Positions 1-6,695 of a stretch of DNA of 8,978 bases are shown in pieces; the stretch's first letter is position 1, and the number at the start of each line of letters is the position of its first letter. The stretch covers positions 1 through 8,978 of the forward strand of contig SLGN01000481.1 in assembly GCA_007123695.1 (NCBI GenBank). The letters are read 5' to 3'. The position numbers and the translations under genes are program-made. The notes under the pieces are model-generated. The model was not told where the DNA came from and ran no database searches. It was given only the letters and a program-made list of their open reading frames with translations. Source of the DNA: Verrucomicrobiales bacterium (lineage in GTDB: Bacteria > Verrucomicrobiota > Verrucomicrobiia > Verrucomicrobiales > DEV007).

Positions 1-143
1 CCAAGATCGAGGCGATGTACGAGCCGCAGCGTTTCGGACTGAGCGGGTCGGGCCGCATCTCCGCCGCGCCCCGCCCCCTCGGTCCCGGCGAAGTCGCGGC
101 GAGCGGCACGCCCCGCCCCGCCAATTCCGGAGGCACGAGATGA
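1..143 (+). CDS. C-terminal end of an unidentified protein (partial, cut by window start)
   Basis: An open frame enters from the left edge and ends at TGA 141-143, giving 46 complete codons from base 3. It reads KIEAMYEPQRFGLSGSG at the start and then becomes a Pro/Gly/Ala-rich tail without any fold I can recognise. Third codon positions are mostly G or C, which supports real coding. The product cannot be named from this tail. LemA-family genes often sit next to DUF2207 genes like the one that follows, but the tail does not match the LemA C-terminus that I know, so that identity is not claimed. The stop codon overlaps a downstream ATG at 140 (ATGA), so translation may be coupled to what follows. 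Confidence 0.6.
   Translation, partial: KIEAMYEPQRFGLSGSGRISAAPRPLGPGEVAASGTPRPANSGGTR
129..133 (+). promoter_or_regulatory. Strong Shine-Dalgarno (GGAGG) serving ATG 140 rather than ATG 169
   Basis: GGAGG lies 6 bases before an ATG at 140-142, which is ideal spacing. It is 35 bases from the ATG at 169 that opens the long downstream frame, too far to serve it directly. Other gene starts in the window have no comparable ribosome-binding site, so this one stands out. Confidence 0.55.
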
Positions 144-172
144 TCCCGGTTCGTCGGCCCGCTCCCGCATGA
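140..172 (+). CDS. Possible 10-codon coupling mini-ORF (MIPVRRPAPA)
   Basis: ATG 140 has a well-placed GGAGG and reads ten codons, MIPVRRPAPA, to TGA 170-172. Its start overlaps the stop of the upstream gene (ATGA 140-143). Its stop overlaps the start of the DUF2207-like gene (ATGA 169-172). This would let ribosomes pass from one gene to the next by two termination-reinitiation steps, even though the second gene has no ribosome-binding site of its own. The alternative is that ATG 140 is the true start of the downstream gene and a one-base indel (natural or sequencing error) lies between 140 and 169. The peptide itself has no recognisable function. Confidence 0.35.
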   Translation: MIPVRRPAPA

Positions 173-1107
173 ACCGACCGTGCTTTCCCCGGCTCCCGGC
201 CTTCCGCGTCCCGCGAGGCTCTGCTGCGGCGACAGCGTTCGTGGCCGTCGCCGTCCTCGCTGCCGTGGCCTTTCCCCAACTCCGCGCCGATGTCGGGGCG
301 GAGCCGGGGGAGGAAACGGAGGTGGTGGTTGCGGCCCCCGACGCGGCGCCGGGCGACGAAAAGCCCGAGCGCATCCTCTCCCTCTCGGCCGACTACGAGA
401 TCCGGCGCGACGGCAGCGTGGTCTTCGAGCAGCGCTTCCGTCTTTTGGTCGGTGGAGGCGAAATCAAGCGCGGTCCGGTCCTCAACTACCTCACCGCCTT
501 CCGGGGGCCGGGCGGGCTCGTCCTCGACAGCGAGCTGGAGATCCTCGGGGCGAGCCGCGGCGGCGAGACCGAGCCCTTCCGCATCGAGCGGCGCGACGGC
601 TTCGTCTCCCTCTACCTCGGATCGCCCGAGGTGGAGCTCGGTCACGGCGCCCACGACTACCTCGTGCGCGGGCGGATGCAGGGCGACTGGCGCCGTGGCG
701 AGGACGGGCTGAACGCGAGCATCGACCTCGTCGGCCCGCTCCCGGCCCTGGCCCTCGACGAACTCTCGGCCACGGTGCGGCTGCCCGAAGGCGTCGAATT
801 CACGCACTACGGCTTCGCCGTCACTGGCCCCGCCGACGGTTCGAGGCCGAGCGCTCCGCTCGGGCTGGCCAGCGCGGCGGGATCCGTCCTCAAGCTGCGT
901 GCCGCCGCCCCGCTCGGTGCCGACCGCAGCGCGTTCGTCAACCTCTCCTGGCCGGCCGACACCTTCGCGGTAAAGAGCCAATGGCCCAAGGTGCTGAGAC
1001 AGCATCCTCGCCTGCCGCTCGCGGCGGGGTCCGCCGTGCTGCTGCTCTGGGCCCTCGCGATCCTGCTGCGCGGGCGATGGCCCGGCCGACGCCCCGACCT
1101 GGGGTAG
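169..1107 (+). CDS. Membrane-anchored DUF2207-like (YciQ N-terminal domain-like) protein
   Basis: The 312-residue product has a hydrophobic N-terminal segment at about 18-36, probably a signal peptide or anchor. A long extracytoplasmic region follows, then a second membrane segment at about 282-300 and a short basic tail (RGRWPGRRPDLG). The soluble part resembles the DUF2207 domain: a beta-rich start with SADYEIRRDGSVVFEQRF at about 73-90, a Gly-rich turn leading to RGPVLNYL, and a GSPEVELGHGAHDYLVRGRM segment at 151-170 where the family has a Gly-...-G-x-H-x-Y-x-I pattern. Family members are usually much longer, with further membrane and cytoplasmic parts. This one stops just after the membrane helix. 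The function of the family is unknown. ATG 169 is the only ATG, GTG or TTG start in frame after the stop at 40-42, apart from codons inside the gene. The gene converges on the oxidoreductase with a 22-base gap. The family assignment rests on pattern recall. Confidence 0.7.
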   Translation: MNRPCFPRLPAFRVPRGSAAATAFVAVAVLAAVAFPQLRADVGAEPGEETEVVVAAPDAAPGDEKPERILSLSADYEIRRDGSVVFEQRFRLLVGGGEIKRGPVLNYLTAFRGPGGLVLDSELEILGASRGGETEPFRIERRDGFVSLYLGSPEVELGHGAHDYLVRGRMQGDWRRGEDGLNASIDLVGPLPALALDELSATVRLPEGVEFTHYGFAVTGPADGSRPSAPLGLASAAGSVLKLRAAAPLGADRSAFVNLSWPADTFAVKSQWPKVLRQHPRLPLAAGSAVLLLWALAILLRGRWPGRRPDLG

Positions 1108-1109
1108 GG

Positions 1110-1119
1110 GCGCCGGCGC
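1110..1119. other. GC-only palindrome between convergent genes
   Basis: GCGCCGGCGC is a perfect 10-base palindrome in the 22-base gap between the two convergent stop codons (1105-1107 on plus, 1130-1132 on minus). It could contribute to a bidirectional stop of transcription. However, it has no loop and no flanking T-tract, and such palindromes arise easily in DNA this rich in GC. Confidence 0.2.
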
Positions 1120-1129
1120 GGCGGGCGGA

Positions 1130-2629
1130 TCAGAGCACTTCCGGCACCACGAAGGGCGCGCGGTATTCGCGGGTGGCGAGGGCGTTGGCGATGGAGTCGA
1201 GGTCTCCGTTGCCTTCGGCCCATTCCGTTTCCGGATTGAACTTCAGCATGGGGCCGAGCACGATGTCTTCTTTCGCCAGGTCGACCCCGTTGCGGCCGAG
1301 GTGGTCGGCCATGGAGCCGAAGCGATCGGCGAGCAGGGCGTCGCCCTTGATCTGCTCGAGGACCTCGCCCTTCTTCATCGCCGCGCCGAGGCGGTGCGAG
1401 ATCAGCCCGGTGTGGCAGAGGGCGCTGGAGAGGTGCGTCTCCTCGCAGTCGGCATACTGCTCCTCGACCTTGCGGCTGCGCACCGCGGTGATGAAGTTCT
1501 CGAAGATGTTCTCCGTCTTGAAGGCTTCCGGACTGGGCATGTCCTTGCCGTCCTTGTCCTTCACCTTCACTTGGCCCCCGGCCCCGGTGTAGACGTAGCC
1601 GCCCTCGCAGGCGACGACGACGCCGACTCCGCTGAGGCCTTCGAACTCCTCGGGAGACTCCATGTTCTTGCCCCAGTCCGCCTGCGCCTCCTTGCTCTTG
1701 GGCAGGCCGCGGGTCTCGAAGAAGAGGGGCGCCGAGTCGTAGTCGTGCCAGACGAGCTGCGTGTTCGGCGTCTCGCCGTCGTCCTCGTAGCCGAGGCGTC
1801 CGCCGATGCTGAGGGTGCGCGGGGCGATGGTGTTCTCGCCGAGATACCAGCGGGCCACGTCCATCTGGTGGATGCCCTGGTTGCCCATGTCGCCGTTGCC
1901 GTAGGCGTAGAACCAGTGCCAGTCGTAGTGGAAGCGCTTGCGGCGCAGGGGCGACTCGAGCTCGGCCGGTCCGCACCAGAGATCGTAATCGACGCCGTCG
2001 GGGATGGTCCCGCCGCCGCCTTGGCCGATGGATTGGCGGGCTTTGTAGCACATGCCCTTGACGAACTTGATCTTTCCGAGCTTGCCGTCCTGGACGAACT
2101 TCACCGCCGCCTGGATCGAGCCGATGGAGCGGCTCTGCGTGCCGCCCTGGCAGATCTTCTTCTCCTTGCGCGCGAGCTTCACGAGTTGGCGTCCCTCCCA
2201 CACGTTGTGGGAAATCGGCTTCTCGATGTAGGCATCCTTGCCGGCCTGGATCGCCCAGACCCCCGAGAGGGTGTGCCAGTGGTTCGGGGTCGCGGTGGAC
2301 ATAGCGTCGATGTCGCCCTTCTCGAACATCTCCCGCATGTCTACGTAGCCCTTGACCGCGAAGCCCTGCTTGTCGGAGGCGGCGGTGACGCGGGCGTCGA
2401 GCACGTTGGGGTCGGCGTCGCAGAGGGCGGTCAGGCGCACGCCCTTCATCCCGCTGAAGCCGCTGATGTGGGACTGGCCGCGACCGTTGACCCCGATCAC
2501 GCCGATGCGGATGTCGTCGTTCGCGCCGAGGACGCGGGAGTTGGGCCAGGCGAGGGCGAGGCCGAAGCCGGCTCCGTATTTCAGGACGCTGCGGCGATCG
2601 GTGGTGGTGGTGGGGGTCGGATTGTTCAT
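1130..2629 (-). CDS. Tat-signal Gfo/Idh/MocA family NAD(P)-dependent oxidoreductase
   Basis: The 499-residue product begins with a twin-arginine signal (DRRSVLK at 11-17, then a hydrophobic stretch GAGFGLALAW), so it is probably exported folded to the periplasm. The Rossmann nucleotide-binding loop is IGVIGVNGRGQSH at 42-54. The family EKP motif is at 136-138, with Lys137 the expected catalytic or cofactor-contacting lysine. The substrate-domain motif GIHQMDVARW at 252-261 has the conserved His and Asp. The C-terminal half looks like the Bacteroidetes-type Gfo/Idh/MocA C-terminal domain. Such enzymes oxidise or isomerise sugars and related polyols; the substrate cannot be told here. The start at 2629 was chosen because the Tat signal begins there. 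The frame stays open to 2827, but that extension is low-complexity and starts inside an intergenic palindrome. There is no Shine-Dalgarno. It is transcribed away from the kinases and has no obvious sugar-utilisation partner in view. Confidence 0.93.
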   Translation of the reverse strand: MNNPTPTTTTDRRSVLKYGAGFGLALAWPNSRVLGANDDIRIGVIGVNGRGQSHISGFSGMKGVRLTALCDADPNVLDARVTAASDKQGFAVKGYVDMREMFEKGDIDAMSTATPNHWHTLSGVWAIQAGKDAYIEKPISHNVWEGRQLVKLARKEKKICQGGTQSRSIGSIQAAVKFVQDGKLGKIKFVKGMCYKARQSIGQGGGGTIPDGVDYDLWCGPAELESPLRRKRFHYDWHWFYAYGNGDMGNQGIHQMDVARWYLGENTIAPRTLSIGGRLGYEDDGETPNTQLVWHDYDSAPLFFETRGLPKSKEAQADWGKNMESPEEFEGLSGVGVVVACEGGYVYTGAGGQVKVKDKDGKDMPSPEAFKTENIFENFITAVRSRKVEEQYADCEETHLSSALCHTGLISHRLGAAMKKGEVLEQIKGDALLADRFGSMADHLGRNGVDLAKEDIVLGPMLKFNPETEWAEGNGDLDSIANALATREYRAPFVVPEVL

Positions 2630-2668
2630 GGGGTGGGAATAGGAAGATGATGCTACAAAATTTACCCC

Positions 2669-2687
2669 TCTTCGGCAATCCCGAAGA
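2669..2687 (-). promoter_or_regulatory. Inverted repeat upstream of the oxidoreductase (operator or 5' leader hairpin candidate)
   Basis: TCTTCGG-CAATC-CCGAAGA is a perfect inverted repeat with 7-base arms and a 5-base spacer, about 40 bases upstream of the oxidoreductase start. Between it and the start lies the AT-rich stretch GGGGTAAATTTTGTAGC when read on the minus strand, where TAAATT could act as a -10 element. No matching -35 was found at the right distance. The repeat could be a binding site for a dimeric regulator or a leader hairpin. Confidence 0.3.
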
Positions 2688-2757
2688 TGTCGCGCAGTTG
2701 CGGCGGGGAAAAGGCGGAGCGGAGGCGGGTGCCGGGGTCGGCGGCGTACGGGGGCGG

Positions 2758-2783
2758 TGAACTGAACGGTTGACGGTGAACGG
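2758..2783. repeat. Heptanucleotide tandem microrepeat (TGAACGG type)
   Basis: Three contiguous 7-base units, TGAACGG, TTGACGG and TGAACGG, occupy 2763-2783. They are preceded by a partial unit TGAAC at 2758-2762. The middle unit differs from its neighbours by two bases. The array is intergenic. Short tandem arrays of this kind change copy number by slippage and can serve as strain markers. Any regulatory role is unknown. Confidence 0.55.
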
Positions 2784-2808
2784 CCTACGCGTGGGAGCAA
2801 GAACCGTA

Positions 2809-2829
2809 GCATGGGCATCTTGCCCATGC
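2809..2829. repeat. Perfect 9-bp-arm intergenic palindrome (REP-like candidate)
   Basis: GCATGGGCA-TCT-TGCCCATGC forms a perfect stem of 9 base pairs with a 3-base loop. It reads MGKMP on the minus strand and MGILPM on the plus strand, so it creates false start codons on both strands. I recall closely similar palindromes scattered between genes in Verrucomicrobiota and Planctomycetota genomes, often annotated inside spurious small ORFs. Only one copy is in this window, so dispersed repetition cannot be shown here. No T-tract follows it that would make it a typical terminator. Confidence 0.5.
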
Positions 2830-3104
2830 ACTTCGGCTGCCACTCCGAAAACCTAAGAGGAAAATTCCTCGCGACTCTGAACTGGGAGGTGAACCTCTCC
2901 GAGCTGCGTCTTCACAACCCAAGCCATCCGGAAACGAGGCTCTTGATCGAGGCGTTCCAGCAACGGAGCCACCGAAGGAATCGCAGAAAGCAGCTTTGAG
3001 TTTTGAAGCCAGCCAGGGATCATCCGCAGATAGATTCTCTTGCCACCGCCGCCGGATCCATGCCAAGATGCTGGAAACGACTGCGTGCCCCCTGATCGCC
3101 GCCG

Positions 3105-6100
3105 ATGAACGAAAACGAAGAACGCCCGCCAAAAGCCGTTGCGCACGGAGCTGGCGTTGGCTCCTCCGGGGGGCGCGAAGCCCCGGATGCTGAGCAAGCC
3201 CGGGAGTCCGGCGCCCTCCCCCTCGAGCAGGCGGCGCTTTCGGATCTGCGGGTGCTGGGGGCCTGCGTCGCCCACTTGAACGATCTCGTGCTGATCACGG
3301 AGGCGGATCCTATCGACGAGCCCGGGCCGCGCATCGTCTACGCCAATCCGGCCTTCCTCCGCAAGACGGGCTACGCCATCGAAGAGGTGCTCGGCCGCTC
3401 CCCTCGATTCCTTCAGGGAAAGGACACCCAGCGCGAAGCGCTAGCGCGGATCCGCGAGGCCCTCGTCCGCCGGGAGGTCTGCCGGGTGGAGTTGGTTAAC
3501 TACGCCAAGGACGGCACGCCGTTCTGGCTGGAGCTGGAGGTCGTTCCGGTCCGGGACGCCGGAGGCAAGACCACCCATTTCATGGCGGTGGAGCGCGACA
3601 TCACCGAGCGAAAGAGCCGGGAGGCGGAGCACGCGAGGGTCCTGAGCGACCTTCGCGAACGGGTGAAGGAACTCCAGGCCCTCCACGAGACCTCGCGGCT
3701 TCTGAACAGCAACGAGCTTCCCGATCAAGCGCTCCTCCGCAGGATCGCGTCGTTGTTGCGCGAGGCGATGCGCCATCCGGAGCATTGCGACGTGGAGGTC
3801 GCCTACGGAGAGACGGCCCGAAAGGCGGGCGGCGATTCGCCTGCTTGGCCCTCCATCAGCGCACCGTTCTTATGCCACAACGGCAGCTCCGGAATCATTC
3901 GCGCCGTGTGGACCGGACCCGAGACGGCGGGCGAGCCCGCCTTCCTGGAGGAGGAGCGGCAAATGGTCGAGTCCGTGGCGGCGATGCTCCGCTCCCATTT
4001 CGACCGTGTGCTCACGCGATCGACCGTGGAGCGCAGCGAGCAACGCTACCGCCTCCTCTTCGCCAGCAATCCCCAGCCCATGTGGGTGTTCGACCTGGAG
4101 ACGCTGCGATTCATCGAGGTGAACGAAGCCGCCGTAAAGCACTACGGCTACTCCCGGGAGGAATTCCTCGCGATGACGCTGGAGGACATCAGACCCCTCG
4201 AGGACGTCGCCTCCCTGCGCGAGAGCGTCTCGACGCTGGGCGACGGAGTGCAGCACCGAGGAGTCTGGCGCCACCGCGTCAAGGACGGTCGCATCGTCCG
4301 CATGGACATCTCTTGCTACGTCATCGCCGTCGGGCGCCGCCGCGAGGGCTTGGTGCTGGCCATCGACGTCACCGATCAGATCGCGGTCGAGGAGGCGTTG
4401 CGCACGAGCGAGAAGCGGCTCGCCCTGACGCAGAAAATCGCGAGGTTCGGCAGCCTGGAAATCGACGAGGGGCTGAAACGAGTGACCTGTTCTTCGGAGG
4501 CCCTTGCGATCTTCGGCATCTCGTCGCCTGCCTGCCTGCTGGACTACGAACGCTTTCTCTCGGCGATCCCGGTCGAGGAGAGGGAGCGGGTCCGGGATCT
4601 CCACCGCCAGATTCTCGCCGGGGAAGGGCGGCAGGAGGCCGACCATCGAGTGAGGCTGCCCGACGGCTCGACGCGGTGGGTTCACGAGCTGGGCGAGCTG
4701 CGGCTCGAGACCGAGGGCGGAGCCCCCTATTTGGCGGTCGCCGTCACCGACATCACCGAGCGCAAAATCGCCGAGCAACGCCTGCTCGAAAGCGAAGAGC
4801 GATTCAGGCTTGTCTCCCGCGCCACCAACGACGCCTTGTGGGAGTGGGATTTCACCACCGGCAGGGTGGCTTGGAACGAAGGCTACGAACGATTGCTGGG
4901 ACGCAAGCGCGGCGAGACGCCCGAAGGGCCGGAGTCGTGGACCGACTGCATCCATCCCGAAGACGTGGACCGCGTCGTCGCCGGCATCCACGCAGTGATC
5001 GACGGAGGGGAGGTCTCCTGGGAGGACGCCTACCGGATGCTGCACGCAGACGGCAGCGTGGTCCACGTGCTCGACCGGGGCGAAGTCCTGCACGACGCCT
5101 CCGGGCGCCCGTCTCGCATGATCGGCGGGATGACTGACATCACCGAAATCAACGAAGCGCGGGTCCGGATGCGCGAGCAGGCGCTGCTGCTCGACGAAGC
5201 ACACGACGCGATCCTTGTGCGCGACTTGGACCACCGCATTTCCTCTTGGAACCTGGGCGCCGAGCGCCTCTACGGCCATCGCCGCGAGGAGGCGGTGGGA
5301 CGCTCCGTCGCCGACCTTCTCTACGACACGCCAGACCAGCTCGAGCGCTTCCAAGAGGCGACCCGCCTCGTCTTGAAGGAGGGCAGATGGACGGGGGAGC
5401 TCGAGCAGATCGACAAGGAAGGGCGCCTTCGGATCGTGAAGGGCAGTTGGACCTTGCTGCGCGACGATGCGGGGGCTCCCGCATCGGTCCTCGCGATCAA
5501 CACCGACATCACCGAGCAGCGCCAGTTGGAGCGCCAGTTCATGCGGGCCCAGCGCATGGAGAGCCTCGGCACGCTCGCCGGCGGCATCGCGCACGATCTC
5601 AACAACGTGCTCACGCCCATCCTCATGTCCGTCGACCTGCTCAAGGCCGAGGCCCAGTCGCCGGAGCGCAGGGAGCTGCTCGAGGCTCTGGAGCGGAGCG
5701 CCATGCGAGGGGCGGACATGGTGAAGCAGGTGCTCGCCTTTGGTCGGGGCGTGGACGGCCAGCAGCGCAGCCTCGAGATCGCCGCGCTGGTCGAGGAGAT
5801 CGTCAAGATCGCGAGCGAGACCTTCCCTAAGAGCATCGAGGTGGAGACCGACCTGGCGCTGGACCTCCGATCGGTGCTGGGCGATTCAACCCAGGTCCAC
5901 CAGGTACTACTCAACCTCGCGGTGAACGCGCGCGACGCCATGCCCGAAGGCGGTCGACTGGCCTTCCGAACCTACAACGAGTCGCTGGACGAGCAGTATG
6001 CGGCGATGAACAAGGAGGCCGCGCCGGGCCCCTACGTCGTGGTCGCTGTGGAGGACACCGGATCGGGCATGCCTCCCGAAGTCGTGGACCGCATTTTCGA

Positions 6101-6695
6101 ACCGTTCTTCACCACCAAGGAGGTCGGTTCGGGAACCGGGCTCGGGCTGTCCACCTCGATGGCGATCGTCAAAAGCCACGGCGGCTTCATCCGCATCTAT
6201 AGCGAGCCCGGCAAGGGCACTTGCTTCCGTCTTTATTTTCCCGCCTGCGAAGGCGCCGCTGAGCGCCCTGCCGAGCGGATCGACGGGGACCCGCCGCGCG
6301 GCGCGGGGGAGACCGTGATGGTCGTCGACGACGAGGCAGTGGTGCGCGACATCACCTCCCAGACGCTATTGACTTTCGGCTACCGGGTGCTCTCGGCCTG
6401 CGACGGGGCCGATGGCGTCGCCGTCTACGCCCGGCACCGCGACGAGATCGACCTCGTCCTCACCGACATGATGATGCCGGTGATGGACGGCCCCACCATG
6501 ATCCGGGTGATCCAGCGCCTCGACCCGGATGTCCGCATCGTCGCCGCGAGCGGCCTCAACGCCAACGGCATGGTCTTCAAGGCTGCGAACGCCGGCGTGA
6601 AGAACTTCATCCCGAAACCCTACACCGCCGATTCCCTGCTGCGCACCATCGGCGCTGCGCTGGGCCGGGATGTCGAAGATCGTGCGTCTCCATGA
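3105..6695 (+). CDS. Soluble multi-PAS hybrid histidine kinase with C-terminal receiver
   Basis: The 1196-residue product has no membrane segment. After a disordered head (1-45) come a LOV-like PAS at about 50-170 with GRSPRFLQG at 97-105, then a degenerate GAF-like segment (about 183-305, starting [15 protein letters not shown]). Four more PAS/PAC units follow at about 310-430, 432-555, 562-686 and 690-806, three ending in a D-I-T-E signature. HisKA has its phospho-acceptor His830 in GGIAHDLNN. HATPase_c shows the N box [14 protein letters not shown] (936-949), G1 DTGSGM (984-989), the F box EPFFTTK (999-1005) and G2 GTGLGLS (1010-1016). The receiver has Asp1075-Asp1076, phospho-acceptor Asp1121, Ser1149 and Lys1171, so both catalytic modules look intact. 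ATG 3105 is the first possible start after an in-frame TGA at 3093; it has no Shine-Dalgarno. Its stop overlaps the next kinase's start by 4 bases. Signals and final output are unknown. Confidence 0.93.
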   Translation: MNENEERPPKAVAHGAGVGSSGGREAPDAEQARESGALPLEQAALSDLRVLGACVAHLNDLVLITEADPIDEPGPRIVYANPAFLRKTGYAIEEVLGRSPRFLQGKDTQREALARIREALVRREVCRVELVNYAKDGTPFWLELEVVPVRDAGGKTTHFMAVERDITERKSREAEHARVLSDLRERVKELQALHETSRLLNSNELPDQALLRRIASLLREAMRHPEHCDVEVAYGETARKAGGDSPAWPSISAPFLCHNGSSGIIRAVWTGPETAGEPAFLEEERQMVESVAAMLRSHFDRVLTRSTVERSEQRYRLLFASNPQPMWVFDLETLRFIEVNEAAVKHYGYSREEFLAMTLEDIRPLEDVASLRESVSTLGDGVQHRGVWRHRVKDGRIVRMDISCYVIAVGRRREGLVLAIDVTDQIAVEEALRTSEKRLALTQKIARFGSLEIDEGLKRVTCSSEALAIFGISSPACLLDYERFLSAIPVEERERVRDLHRQILAGEGRQEADHRVRLPDGSTRWVHELGELRLETEGGAPYLAVAVTDITERKIAEQRLLESEERFRLVSRATNDALWEWDFTTGRVAWNEGYERLLGRKRGETPEGPESWTDCIHPEDVDRVVAGIHAVIDGGEVSWEDAYRMLHADGSVVHVLDRGEVLHDASGRPSRMIGGMTDITEINEARVRMREQALLLDEAHDAILVRDLDHRISSWNLGAERLYGHRREEAVGRSVADLLYDTPDQLERFQEATRLVLKEGRWTGELEQIDKEGRLRIVKGSWTLLRDDAGAPASVLAINTDITEQRQLERQFMRAQRMESLGTLAGGIAHDLNNVLTPILMSVDLLKAEAQSPERRELLEALERSAMRGADMVKQVLAFGRGVDGQQRSLEIAALVEEIVKIASETFPKSIEVETDLALDLRSVLGDSTQVHQVLLNLAVNARDAMPEGGRLAFRTYNESLDEQYAAMNKEAAPGPYVVVAVEDTGSGMPPEVVDRIFEPFFTTKEVGSGTGLGLSTSMAIVKSHGGFIRIYSEPGKGTCFRLYFPACEGAAERPAERIDGDPPRGAGETVMVVDDEAVVRDITSQTLLTFGYRVLSACDGADGVAVYARHRDEIDLVLTDMMMPVMDGPTMIRVIQRLDPDVRIVAASGLNANGMVFKAANAGVKNFIPKPYTADSLLRTIGAALGRDVEDRASP

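Larger units (their letters stand above)
2630..3104. other. Divergent intergenic region with repeats, no convincing gene
   Basis: This stretch of about 475 bases separates the minus-strand oxidoreductase from the plus-strand kinase cluster, so it should hold promoters for both. Short open frames exist on both strands (for example 2811-2999 plus and 2785-3132 minus), but none shows a recognisable domain, a ribosome-binding site or consistent codon use. It contains an inverted repeat at 2669-2687, a heptamer tandem repeat at 2758-2783 and a palindrome at 2809-2829, listed separately. The part from about 2840 to 3000 is less GC-rich than its surroundings and could be a remnant of a decayed gene or inserted element. 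I cannot identify one. Confidence 0.6.

Noticed and set aside
1301..2650. Plus-strand open frame of 449 codons opposite the oxidoreductase
   Set aside because: It is an antisense shadow in high-GC DNA: low-complexity Ala/Val/Leu/Asp-rich translation, no domain, and it is fully opposite a clearly recognised enzyme gene.
2630..2827. N-terminal extension of the oxidoreductase beginning MGKMPM
   Set aside because: The extension is Pro/Arg-rich, starts inside a palindrome and would place the Tat signal internally; the start at 2629 puts the twin arginines at residues 12-13 as expected.
807..2843. Minus-strand frame of 678 codons in another frame of the oxidoreductase region
   Set aside because: The translation is Arg/Pro/His-rich without any motif, and it runs through the real gene and antisense to the DUF2207-like gene.
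2811..2999. 62-codon plus-strand ORF in the divergent spacer
   Set aside because: Its ATG is part of the palindrome, there is no ribosome-binding site and no recognisable homology in the translation.
2785..3132. 115-codon minus-strand ORF in the divergent spacer
   Set aside because: It overlaps the start of the kinase gene, shows no domain and contains the palindrome; a decayed gene cannot be excluded but is not supported.
3250..3620. A functional LOV blue-light photoreceptor domain
   Set aside because: The adduct-forming cysteine is replaced by proline and other flavin-contacting residues are changed, so classical LOV photochemistry is not supported.
3870..5594. 574-codon minus-strand open frame opposite the hybrid kinase
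   Set aside because: It is an antisense shadow produced by the GC-rich third positions; the plus strand encodes intact PAS and kinase motifs throughout.
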